A DNA stretch of 37,669 bases, taken from assembly GCA_947491475.1 (NCBI GenBank), contig CANLKN010000030.1, positions 1 through 37,669 on the forward strand, written 5' to 3'. A program made the position numbers and the translations under genes. Below, one piece after another: positions 8,765 to 18,100 of the stretch. Source of the DNA: Akkermansiaceae bacterium. Lineage in GTDB: Bacteria; Verrucomicrobiota; Verrucomicrobiia; Verrucomicrobiales; Akkermansiaceae. Within the stretch, counting starts at the first letter, position 1. Each line of letters begins with the position of its first letter. Under the pieces are notes generated by a model, which worked only from the letters and a program-made list of their open reading frames with translations, had not been told where the DNA came from and made no database searches.

Positions 8765-9384
8765 CCTGCGAAGTTGGCAGCCACCACGTCCCAGTTCACC
8801 ACGCTCCAAAACGCGGCGATGTAGTCCGGGCGGCGGTTCTGATAGTTGAGATAATAGGCGTGCTCCCAGACATCGAGGCCGAGGATTGGCTTGCCGTCAC
8901 AACCGGCCACTGCGGCACCCATGCACGGGCAGTCCTGATTGGCGGTGGAGCAAACGCCGAGCGAGCCGTCGTCCTTTTTCACCAGCCATGCCCAGCCCGA
9001 CCCGAAGCGGGTGGCACCGGCTTTGGCGAAGGCTTCCTTGAAGGCGTCGAAAGAGCCGAAAGCCTTGTCGATGGCGGCCGCGAGATCGCCAGACGGGGCT
9101 TTGGCACCGCCGGGAGCGATGACTTTCCAGAAAAACGCGTGGTTGGCGTGGCCGCCGGCGTTATTGCGCACGGCCATGCGGATGTCATCCGGCACGGAGG
9201 CGAGGTCGCCGATGAGTTCGCAGATCGACTTGGCTTCGAGGTCGGCCTTGCCGGCGATGGCGTTGTTGAGATTGGTGATGTATGCCTGATGGTGCTTCGA
9301 GTGGTGAATTTCCATCGTGCGGGCGTCGATGTGGGGCTCAAGCGCGTCGTAGGCGTATCCGAGTTCGGGTAGAGTGTGGGCCAT
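8761..9384 (-). CDS. sodA: Superoxide dismutase, Mn/Fe family (Mn-type features), cytosolic
   Basis: 207 residues from ATG 9382-9384 with no signal peptide. The metal ligands are H27 (EIHHSKHH), H82 ([10 protein letters not shown]), D171 and H175 (DVWEHAYY). The second-shell glutamine is in STANQD (Q150), the position used by Mn-type enzymes, and the C-terminal third closely follows E. coli SodA. An unusual cysteine cluster lies beside it (C145, C152, C154, C162). The gene overlaps the downstream truA start by two bases if TTG is used. It is divergent from rmuC, and the 112 bp between them hold a nested inverted repeat. A second, exported paralogue is at 27538-28278. Confidence 0.94.
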   Translation of the reverse strand: MAHTLPELGYAYDALEPHIDARTMEIHHSKHHQAYITNLNNAIAGKADLEAKSICELIGDLASVPDDIRMAVRNNAGGHANHAFFWKVIAPGGAKAPSGDLAAAIDKAFGSFDAFKEAFAKAGATRFGSGWAWLVKKDDGSLGVCSTANQDCPCMGAAVAGCDGKPILGLDVWEHAYYLNYQNRRPDYIAAFWSVVNWDVVAANFAG

Positions 9385-9401
9385 GGTAATTAGGGGAGTT
9401 T

Positions 9402-9464
9402 GGTTTGCTTCGCGCCGGGTGATCCGATAATGAACGGCCGCCCGGCGACGCCGCTTAGCAAACC
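9402..9464. promoter_or_regulatory. Nested inverted repeat between sodA and rmuC starts
   Basis: The outer arms GGTTTGCT (9402-9409) and AGCAAACC (9457-9464) are perfect complements. The inner arms CGCCGGG (9413-9419) and CCCGGCG (9441-9447) are also perfect. They could form a two-stage hairpin in either transcript, or mark protein sites on DNA. No matching known riboswitch is recognised. Confidence 0.5.
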
Positions 9465-9496
9465 GAGCTTTGCCCCACCCGCAAGAGAAATTCCAC

Positions 9497-10969
9497 ATGC
9501 AGCCTGAACTCGCCCCTTACCTCCCGGAAATTATTACCGCCCTGATAGCCCTGTTTGTTGGCTGGTTGTTCACGCGTCTAGTGGCCTCCAGCAAGATTGC
9601 CGCCGTCAGCGAGCGGCTCAAGGCGGAGGAGCGGCGCTCTGCGGAAATCGAGGCCCGCCTTGCCCAGATGACCGCCGAGGCCGGGCACAACGAGAACGAG
9701 GCCCAGGCATTCCGCAACCAACTCGGAGAACTGCGAGCCCGCCTCGAGGCCGAACTCAAGGCTGCCGCCGAAAAACAGGCGCTGCTTGAGCGCTCCGAGG
9801 TCAAGCTTTCCGACACCTTCAAGGCGCTCTCCGCCGACGCGCTGCGCGTTTCCTCCGAGCAGTTTCTCCAACTCGCCAAGGCCTCCCTCTCCGCCCAGAC
9901 CGAGGAAGCCAAGGGCGAGATCGAAAAACGCAAGGTCGCGATCGAAAATCTCGTCAAACCCGTGGCCGATTCGCTCGGGAAATTTGAAATCCGCATCGGC
10001 GAAATCGAGAAACTCCGCGAGGGAGCCTACGCCGAACTCAAGGAACAGGTCCGCTCCCTCGGCGAAGGCCAGCTCGGCCTCCAGCGCGAGACCGCCTCGC
10101 TCGTCAAAGCGCTGCGCCAGCCGACCGGCCGCGGCCAGTGGGGCGAAATGCAGCTCCGCCGCGTCGTCGAACTCGCCGGCATGCAGGAGCATTGTGATTT
10201 CGAAACCCAGCACAGCACGACCAACGAGGATGGCAGGAAACTCCGGCCGGACTTGGTGGTTAGACTGCCCGGCGGGAAATCCATCGTCGTCGATTCCAAG
10301 ACGCCGATGGATGGCTACCTCGACGCGCTTGAAGCCACCGATGAGGCGAAGCGCGAGGAAGCGCTGCTGCGTCACGCCCGCCAGGTGCGCACGCACATTC
10401 AGCAGCTTTCCTCGAAGAACTACACCGCGCAGTTTGCCCACGCACCGGAGTTCACCGTGTTGTTTCTACCGAGCGAGTCGTTCTTTTCCGCCGCGCTGCA
10501 AAGCGACCCCGGCCTGATCGAACGCGGAGTCGATCAAGGAGTGATCCTCGCCACTCCCACCACCTTGATCGCGTTGTTGCGCGCCGTGGCCTACGGTTGG
10601 CGGCAGGAGGCTGTCGCTGAGAATGCCCGCGAAATTTCCGCGCTCGGCCGCACCTTGCACGAGCGGCTTGCAAAGCTGGCCGAACATTTCACCAAACTCG
10701 GGCGCTCGCTGGGCAACGCTGTGGACAATTACAACAGCGCGGTAGGCACGCTCGAGACACGCGTTCTAACAACCGCCCGCAAGTTCGAGGACCTCAAGGC
10801 CACCGCCGAAGGGGCCGCCCTGCCACTGCTAGAGCCGGTGGACAAACAAGCTCGCACCTTGCAAGCCGGCGCTGCCGCATTGGAGCCAGCGGATGATTTC
10901 ACCTTCGTCCCCGATCCCCCCGCCAGTGCGCAAGGTGCCGCTGCCGACCTCCGCTCGGCACTGGGGTGA
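9497..10969 (+). CDS. rmuC: DNA recombination protein RmuC
   Basis: 490 residues. An N-terminal membrane segment (about 8-28) is followed by a long coiled coil (about 30-195) and then the RmuC domain. Diagnostic stretches are [19 protein letters not shown], then [19 protein letters not shown] with a nuclease-like D...DSK arrangement, then [18 protein letters not shown] and [17 protein letters not shown]. RmuC limits inversions at short inverted repeats in E. coli and has a predicted PD-(D/E)XK-type nuclease fold. The ATG at 9497 is preferred to one nine codons upstream because AAGAGAAA precedes it at a usable distance and the membrane segment begins soon after. Confidence 0.93.
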   Translation: MQPELAPYLPEIITALIALFVGWLFTRLVASSKIAAVSERLKAEERRSAEIEARLAQMTAEAGHNENEAQAFRNQLGELRARLEAELKAAAEKQALLERSEVKLSDTFKALSADALRVSSEQFLQLAKASLSAQTEEAKGEIEKRKVAIENLVKPVADSLGKFEIRIGEIEKLREGAYAELKEQVRSLGEGQLGLQRETASLVKALRQPTGRGQWGEMQLRRVVELAGMQEHCDFETQHSTTNEDGRKLRPDLVVRLPGGKSIVVDSKTPMDGYLDALEATDEAKREEALLRHARQVRTHIQQLSSKNYTAQFAHAPEFTVLFLPSESFFSAALQSDPGLIERGVDQGVILATPTTLIALLRAVAYGWRQEAVAENAREISALGRTLHERLAKLAEHFTKLGRSLGNAVDNYNSAVGTLETRVLTTARKFEDLKATAEGAALPLLEPVDKQARTLQAGAAALEPADDFTFVPDPPASAQGAAADLRSALG

Positions 10970-11070
10970 GTGGCAGCGCGTTTGCTCAGCGCTTCGCATT
11001 CACCATTGGTTTTTTGTCGTGCAAGCTTCGGGATTGGCGGGCGGGTTTTTATCGTTTAGAAACCGCGGCA

Positions 11071-13596
11071 ATGGAAACGCAGCATTCGGATGGCGTGAAA
11101 ATCGCGGACTTAACGGGTCATGCATTGATCGGAGAAGGCGGCTGCGGCGCGGTATTCAGCGTGGAGAATGAGAGAGGCGAGCGGCTTGCCCTCAAAATGT
11201 TCGACGAGTCGGCTGTCAACCGCGTGTTGCTGGAGAAAATGACGCGGCGTTTGGAGGTCGGTGGCTGGCCGGAACGGGTGATGCCCGTAATCGCCGGGGA
11301 CTACCACGCTGCGGCGGCTTTCCGCGTCATGCCGCTGATGGCGGATGGCGGGGAAGGGGACAATCCAAGGCCGCGCTCGTTGCAGCACCGACTCGACGAA
11401 CATCCGGGCCTGGATACCTGGAAGCTCGTCAAGGCTGTGGCACGCGCGCTGGCAGCCATGCACTCGCGGCGCGTTCCACATGGCAACCTCAAGCCCGGCA
11501 ATGTCTTTTTTTGCAAAGACGGCGAGCCTTTGCTGACCGATTGGACGCTGGGTAACATGCCTGACGTCAAGAATTTCGCGTTCACCGACGCGGTGCTCTA
11601 TCAGCCCCCGGAACAACTCCGGCATGTTGATCGCTATCCGGATGGAGGTTGCTATGGCTGGGATGTGTTTGCCTTCGGCGTTCTGGCGTTCCGGATTCTA
11701 ACAGGAAATTTTCCGCGCTGCGATGATAGCTTTTCACGGGTGGCACCGCCGCAGGGTGAGACGCGCCGCGAAGGACTGCGCGCGGATCTTAACAAAATCG
11801 CCGCCAATTTGGAAGCGCATGCGGAGATCAACTGGCCGGATGCGGAATGCAGTCAGCTTGAGAGCGACATGCGTGGGTGGATCGGCCGTTGTCTGGTGTT
11901 GGATCCGGCAAAGCGCCCGCATGACATGATCGAAGTGGCGGCAGGCCTTGATTTGGTGGAGGAAAAATCCGCCGCAGACCAAGAGCGCCGCGACCTCATG
12001 AACCGCGAGCGGCACAGCGCGCGGCGTGGGTGGCGGGCGGTTTCCGGCATGGCCGCAGTGCTGGTTATCGCTTTGGTGACGGCAGGGCTGTGGTATTCCG
12101 ACCGCACGCGGCATGCCGGTGAATCGCAGGCTCTCAAAGCGGCAACCGAGTCGGCGTTGGAACAGCAGCGCGCAGGGGAGGAGCGGGCTTTGCTTGCCGA
12201 GGAAGCGCTGGCCTACGAGCGCAAGACATGGCTGGCCCGTCTGGAGGGCTCACTCGAAACGAGCGATCTGTTGTTTGCATGGGCGATGCAACAGGGAAAC
12301 CGCAGGCTGCCCCCGCTGGATGGTCGCGAGCAACAGCTCACACACTTGGAAAGCCGCTTCGAGAAATTTCTCACAGATACCGCCGGGGAGCCGGATATGG
12401 TGGCAGAGCGTGCCCGCGTAAGAATGCAACTCGCTGAGATTTCGCTCGCCACCGGTGCGGCTGGGACCGCGGCCAGTCGTCTCGATGAAGCATTCAAAAT
12501 CTGGGACGCACTGCCACAGGATGCCGGCTTCAAACTCCGCGTGGCCACCAACTCACTATGGCTTGCCCTGCTCAAACAAGCGGCTGGCGATGTGCAAACA
12601 GCGGCCTGTTTTGACGCCGCCCGCAAAGCTCTCGCCGCAGTGCCGCGCGCGGAGGTGGATGCAGACCGCTTGGACCACCTGCTTGCCACGTTGGATTTTC
12701 ACGAGGCAAAACTGCTCGCCGCCAGAGGTGATGAAACCAAGGCGCTTGAGCAGTTGATGCGGGCCAGCCAGACGCTCAACCGCATCTCCGACCGGCGGCC
12801 GGCCGCCGCCATCCTGCGATCCGAACTGGCATCCTGCCACTTCGCCAGCGCATCCCTTTTCGATGGTGCGGGAAAACCCGGAGACGCCAATGAAATGCGC
12901 AAGCTCGCCATCACGGAGCTCAAGAAACTACTCGGGGAAAATCCTGCGGATCCCACACTCCAGTCCGAGCTCGCCGCCTGCTATGGAGCGATGGCCGAGT
13001 CCGCCATGCTGGCGGGCGATGTTTCAACAGCCGAGTCGCTCTCGCTCGAAGCGATGAAACTTTTGGAACAACTGCTTGCGTCACAACCAGACCATCTGGA
13101 TGCCACTTCGCGCAAGGCGGCCCAGCTTGGGTTGCGCGCCGTCATTCTGCAGGACCGCGGGCAGGCCGCCGAGGCCATGCGGACTTTGGACGAAGCCATC
13201 CGCATGCTTGAAGCACTGCGAACCTCTGCGCCGGGCGATGCCATGGTTGCCTACCGCCTCGCCCAGCTCTGGTGGCAGAAGGGCCGCATCGGCGGCTCAA
13301 ACGGAGGACGCGATGAGGGAATCGCGCTGCTTGGCCGCGCCAGTGACCTGTTAGACAGCCTGCTGGCTGCGCCACAGTCCAACGGTCCGCTGCCCGGCCA
13401 ACTGCGGCGCACCAGTGCCTATCTGGCCGGCGATCTCGGCCATGCCCTGCAACTCGCCAACCGCAGGAAAGATGCCGCACGTGCTTTCAAAACGGCAGTT
13501 TCCCTGTGGGAGGAGTTGCTCAAATCGCTCCCGCAAAACGCGGAATACCAGGAAGGCCTTTCATGGAGCCGCAAGCGGCTGGAGGATTTGAAGTGA
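11071..13596 (+). CDS. Membrane-spanning Ser/Thr kinase-like protein with TPR region (probable pseudokinase)
   Basis: 841 residues from ATG 11071. The kinase-like domain (about 10-295) has a glycine loop GEGGCGAVFSV (21-31) and an ATP lysine in LALKMF (K42). The catalytic loop reads HGNLKPGNVFF (137-147), so the HRD aspartate is Asn139. The DFG position reads TDWTLGN, with Asp157 kept. An APE-like QPPEQL and WDVFAFGVLAF follow. One membrane helix lies at about 321-342 (WRAVSGMAAVLVIALVTAGL). The remaining 500 residues are alpha-helical, TPR-like repeats, presumably outside the cytoplasm. The standard catalytic base is missing, so it may bind ATP and signal without phosphotransfer. The gene follows rmuC by 101 bp. 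An ATG at 10966 would add 35 atypical residues. Confidence 0.82.
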   Translation: METQHSDGVKIADLTGHALIGEGGCGAVFSVENERGERLALKMFDESAVNRVLLEKMTRRLEVGGWPERVMPVIAGDYHAAAAFRVMPLMADGGEGDNPRPRSLQHRLDEHPGLDTWKLVKAVARALAAMHSRRVPHGNLKPGNVFFCKDGEPLLTDWTLGNMPDVKNFAFTDAVLYQPPEQLRHVDRYPDGGCYGWDVFAFGVLAFRILTGNFPRCDDSFSRVAPPQGETRREGLRADLNKIAANLEAHAEINWPDAECSQLESDMRGWIGRCLVLDPAKRPHDMIEVAAGLDLVEEKSAADQERRDLMNRERHSARRGWRAVSGMAAVLVIALVTAGLWYSDRTRHAGESQALKAATESALEQQRAGEERALLAEEALAYERKTWLARLEGSLETSDLLFAWAMQQGNRRLPPLDGREQQLTHLESRFEKFLTDTAGEPDMVAERARVRMQLAEISLATGAAGTAASRLDEAFKIWDALPQDAGFKLRVATNSLWLALLKQAAGDVQTAACFDAARKALAAVPRAEVDADRLDHLLATLDFHEAKLLAARGDETKALEQLMRASQTLNRISDRRPAAAILRSELASCHFASASLFDGAGKPGDANEMRKLAITELKKLLGENPADPTLQSELAACYGAMAESAMLAGDVSTAESLSLEAMKLLEQLLASQPDHLDATSRKAAQLGLRAVILQDRGQAAEAMRTLDEAIRMLEALRTSAPGDAMVAYRLAQLWWQKGRIGGSNGGRDEGIALLGRASDLLDSLLAAPQSNGPLPGQLRRTSAYLAGDLGHALQLANRRKDAARAFKTAVSLWEELLKSLPQNAEYQEGLSWSRKRLEDLK

Positions 13597-13684
13597 TCAC
13601 CCCTTGGAGACCGGGGCTCTCGATGAATGAGATGATAACAAACCAAAGTGAATCTGCGCGTTCATCATGAAAACTGAGGCTCCC

Positions 13685-13702
13685 GGGATGACCCGGCATC
13701 CC
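13685..13702 (-). terminator. Weak hairpin just after the antiporter stop
   Basis: GGGATG (13685-13690) pairs with CATCCC (13697-13702) around a six-base loop, in the convergent gap after the antiporter stop codon. There is no T-run on either strand, so this is only a possible transcription end. Confidence 0.25.
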
Positions 13703-13703
13703 A

Positions 13704-14966
13704 TCAGCCATCGATGTCGCTGGAACCGGTGTCGGCGGCTTTCCGGACATGTCGGCCATAGACGTATTCGAAAATCGGTGTGGCCATGAGCGTGGTGACG
13801 ATGGCCATCACCACCAGAATGGCGAACAACTCGCGGCCGATGATGCCCATTTGCAGGCCGATGTTGATGATGATGAGTTCCATCAGCCCGCGGGAATTCA
13901 TCAGCGCGCCGACGGCGAGAGACGTGCGGTTGTCCTCACCGTGAAGGCGCGCAGCGGCCCAGCAGGCGACGCCCTTGCCTAGGATTGAAATGATGAGCAC
14001 CACGACTGCGATCAGCAGGATCTGCGGCTGGAGCATCACCTCGAGCCGCGTGTTCAATCCGGAAAACGTGAAGAACATCGGCAACAGGAAGACCACCGTG
14101 AAAGGTTCGAGCTTGCGGGTGAGGCCCTCGGTGAGTGGTCCGCGCGGCATCGCGATGCCGAGCAGGAAACCACCGAACACCGTATGAATGCCGATGAGGT
14201 CGGTGAACCATGCGCTCAGGCAAAAGAACATCAGAATCACCGCCATCATCGCCGGCGTGACATGGCCGTCGCGCAGAACGAGGCGGCCGAGGATCGCCAG
14301 CCACTTGCGTCCCAGTGTGAGCATGAAAGCAGCATAGAGGATGCCGCCGCCGATGGCGGTGATGGCGATGGCTGAATCACCGCCAAAGCTGGCGAGCACG
14401 ATGGCCAGCACACACCATGCCGCAGCGTCGTCGATGGCACCGGCGGCGAGTGTCAGGGTGCCCAGCGAGGTGCCAGCCAGTCCGCGCTCGTGGATAATGC
14501 GCGCAAGCATGGGAAATGCGGTGATGGCGATTGCAGCGCCGAGGAACAACGCGGCCTCGTGCTGCCGCGTGCTTTCCGCAAACAAGCCCGGCACCGTGAT
14601 GAGCCATGGCGCGAGCAATGCACCCAGCGCAAAGGGTGCCACCATGCCAGCCACCGAGACGCTCGCCGCGCTGCGCAATCGAGCGCGAAAAAGCTCGGTG
14701 CGGAATTCCATGCCCACCAAAAACATGTAAAGCCCCACACCCAGCTGCGATCCGATGTAGAGCATGCCGCGCGTTTCCTCGGTGAACAAGCGGGCGCTGG
14801 CTTCCGGAAACAAGAGACCGACCAGCGAGGGGCCTAACAAAACTCCGGCGATCATCTCGCCCACCACCTGCGGCTGGCCGATCCGGCGCGCCAACCAGCC
14901 GACGACCCGGCAGGCGCAGAGAATCACCGCCATCTGCAGGAAAAATGAGGCTGCAAGCTCGTGCAT
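13704..14966 (-). CDS. CPA2-family cation/proton antiporter
   Basis: 420 residues from ATG 14964-14966, with about 12 hydrophobic segments. The pattern RRIGQPQVVGEMIAGVLLGPSL near the N-terminus, FLVGMEF, and the paired acidic residues in AGAIDDAAAW (D179, D180) are typical of the CPA2 (KefB/NapA-like) Na+/H+ or K+/H+ antiporter fold. No TrkA-N or TrkA-C regulatory domain follows; the protein ends shortly after the last helix. It converges with the kinase-like gene and is divergent from the 1159-residue protein. Ion specificity cannot be read from the sequence. Confidence 0.88.
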   Translation of the reverse strand: MHELAASFFLQMAVILCACRVVGWLARRIGQPQVVGEMIAGVLLGPSLVGLLFPEASARLFTEETRGMLYIGSQLGVGLYMFLVGMEFRTELFRARLRSAASVSVAGMVAPFALGALLAPWLITVPGLFAESTRQHEAALFLGAAIAITAFPMLARIIHERGLAGTSLGTLTLAAGAIDDAAAWCVLAIVLASFGGDSAIAITAIGGGILYAAFMLTLGRKWLAILGRLVLRDGHVTPAMMAVILMFFCLSAWFTDLIGIHTVFGGFLLGIAMPRGPLTEGLTRKLEPFTVVFLLPMFFTFSGLNTRLEVMLQPQILLIAVVVLIISILGKGVACWAAARLHGEDNRTSLAVGALMNSRGLMELIIINIGLQMGIIGRELFAILVVMAIVTTLMATPIFEYVYGRHVRKAADTGSSDIDG

Positions 14967-15038
14967 GTGCCTGATGACTAGCGGGTTTGAAACGCGCCGC
15001 AACCCTGAATCACGCCATACTTTGCATGCTTACGGAGG

Positions 15039-15047
15039 TTATCCACA
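15039..15047 (+). promoter_or_regulatory. Isolated DnaA-box match TTATCCACA
   Basis: A perfect match to the consensus DnaA 9-mer sits in the 164 bp divergent gap between the antiporter gene and the 1159-residue gene. No second box was noticed nearby, so a replication origin is not supported. It could be a DnaA-regulated promoter or chance. Confidence 0.3.
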
Positions 15048-15130
15048 TGCGGGCGGTTTTGTTTCATGTTTTCGGTTGTCGCTTGGCTTGGCACCTGCTC
15101 CGCTCGCAGCGCACAAAGCAATTTCAAGAC

Positions 15131-18100
15131 ATGCCCCAACTCAAGGACCAGATCGGATTCACCAAAAACGGCCCCGCCATCGCCTCGGCGGAAGAAGAGA
15201 ACCGCTTGCGCGAGTTTGTGAACCTCAAGCTCGCAGCGCGCGGCTGCGCCATCGTCGGCAACGAGGAGGATTTCCCGTTCCTCGATCTCGGTCGCTCGTT
15301 GATCGCTAATTTCCAGGAAACAACCCGCCTGCTTTCCGATTACCTGTGCCCGGTGGACGCGGCGATCGACGTCTTCCTGCACTCATATCTCGGCGAGGAA
15401 ATCGTCGCCAAGGTATTTGCCGACCGCAATCATCTGGTGCCGGTGGGCGCACTCGTCGCCGAGCGCCATGGTATCGCACGGATGCTCTCGCTACCGCCGG
15501 ATGAGGATGAATTCAAGTCATCGATCCTGAGTTCCTACCGGGTGCATCAGGGAGTCTGCCACAATCCGGCCAGCGACCGGCGGACGACCGAGGGCGTGTT
15601 CCACGTCACCGAGGGCGGATTGCCGGTCCCTGCGGACAAGAAGGCGGTGCCCAAGGAAACTTTCGCACGTCTGCTCAACCACGCGCTGCAACCACCGGAA
15701 GACCTGATGACACTGCCCTTCACCGGCACCTCGCCGCGGCCGGCACGGGTTTTTGTCTCGCTGATGTTGCGCCCGGTAATCGCGCCGGCAGTGCCGGGTG
15801 TCTCGCCCGAGAAATCGATGGAGGTGCGCTTCTTCGTTCCTGGAAACCTGGTGAGCAACCTGGACTTTGTGGAAAGCATTTTCGGCAATGCCGGCGATCC
15901 TTATCTGCCGGACAATGACTCGCGTCTCGATGCCGAGCATTGGTCCGGCCACACCGGCTGTGTGATCCTCGCTCCGCACCTCGTCACGCTTACCAAGAAG
16001 GAACTCGGCCTGCCGCATGTTTCTCAAGCCACCGTGCGCCAGAAGCAGGATGGCATGTGTTATTCCGATGAAGCCGAACTCTACAACAACGGCGGCGCTT
16101 TCAAGATCACCTGCCGCGACAAGCGCGGAGTGGTCGTCACGCTCATCGCCGATAACTACTACGGCTACTGCAAAAAGGAGGTGAAAACCCAGATCAGTTA
16201 TGCCGCCAATCTTTATGGCAATGCCGAGGAGGAACACGCCGGCGGCGCGATCGCTTTTCCGAGTTATGACCTTGGCGAGGATTTCTCGCTAAGCGATCTC
16301 CAGCCAACGGTGGACCACACCTTCGGCGGAGTGATCGCACGCTATTACAAACTCTTCGATCTGCAGGCGGAGGGTTATGGAATCGATAAAACCTATCGCG
16401 ATATCTATTATGTTCCGGAGGACGTGCGCATCAGCCTGCAGGAACAGAAACTCACATGGACGAATTCCGATGGACCGCAGCAGATCCAACTCCAGCCCGG
16501 CATTACCTATGTGCTCCCATCCGGCTACAAGGTGGAGATGGTCAAGCCGCACGAAGGCATGCGCTGGCGCATCATCGGCACCACCGCCGAGGGAACCTTC
16601 TGCCACAAACCCTGCACCGTCTCCGGCGGTGGCAAGTCCGAGATTTCCAAGTCCATCTCGGATGCGATGTTTGCCGCTTCATTGCTGGTGCGCGAATTTC
16701 ACGGGGATTTCGCCGCGGCGGAGGCCATCATCCACCGCAATTTCGAGGATCGCTATCCGGAACCGCCTGATCCCGAAAAACCGAGCCGCCCGCTGCTCAG
16801 CCCGAAACGTTCGCTTGGCTCGGTAATCCGCCTGCTGACGCCAAGCCCGAATTTCACGCCCGAATACAATGCGTGGCTCAGCACCATCAGCCCAACTGTT
16901 AGGGATCTTGTGCTGCTCATCAAACGGCTCTACAAGCCCGACTGGGGTGATAACTGGCGCGAGCGCTTCACTGTGGATCTGATCAATGGACAGCCCGGCC
17001 GCCAGTTGATCTACCGCCGCCAGCGCCTCGTCGCACAGTATCTGCGCGTGGGTTTCAGCGAGGACGGCACCTGGCGCACCTTCAGCGTGCGCAAGGATTT
17101 CGCCCCCGCTAAAAAAATCCAGACCGAGGACGATATCAGCGCGGCTTTGGTCGTGCCGCGAGAGTCGGTGAAGGGACTGCACAGCGGTGTGACAAACCCG
17201 TCCGTCAAGTTCATCAAAAATTGCGAATACCGCTTGTTTCAGCGGCCGGACGACGCCGTCATTCGCGGTTATGACAAGAAGACCGAGCAGGACTTCAGCG
17301 GGCGCGGGACGTTCTTTTCCAATTACGAGCCGATCCACCACCGTGATGCGGCCGAGATGCTCAATGATGCGATCCGCTTCGAGCAGTTCACGCCGCCGAT
17401 GCGCAAGATGCTCACCGAGTTCGTCAATGCTCCGCAGCCGGATTATGTGATTAGTTCGCACCAGCCGCGCATCGTCGATGGCAAGCCGACGAAAAACCCG
17501 CGCTATCTTCAGAACCGGCCGGATCTTGAAGACCCGCGTTCTTTGTATCTAAGCATCCTCGGCACGCGCTTCATTCGCCGGCTGCCGATCGAAGCCGCGG
17601 TGCCGATGCCGGTGAACGCCGTGCTCGCCGGCCGCCGCAACAATCCTCCCGATGAAAAGGCCGGCATCCGCGCCCTCGCCGTTTACAACCCGATTCACTA
17701 TCAGGAACTGCCGGAGTTGTTCATGGATTTCATTGCCTCTCTCACTGGCAAGAGCCCGTCCACCACTGGCGCGGGCAGTGAGGGAGCGCTTACCAAAGGG
17801 CCGTTCAATGCCTTGCTCCCGGTCCATGATCTCAACGCGGCACTGGTTTCCTATCTCGTCACCGGCTACCAGGGATTCACCACCGCTGCCGGCCACATCG
17901 GCAGGAAATTCCGCGTCGATCATGATATCAGCCTGCTGGTGCCCGAGGTGTGGTCCCGCATGTTCGCCCATGAGCGCGATCCGCAATTCCTGATCGAAAA
18001 CGGCTTCTTGGAAAAAGTGGAGGACTTCGAGCAAGATGGCTCGCTCATTGAGGCCAGCCGCCTCGGCTACCGCATCACCGAGCACTTCGTCTCCTCGTTT

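Noticed and set aside
15039-15047. Replication origin
   Set aside because: Only one DnaA box, no clustered boxes, no AT-rich unwinding region, and no dnaA or dnaN nearby.
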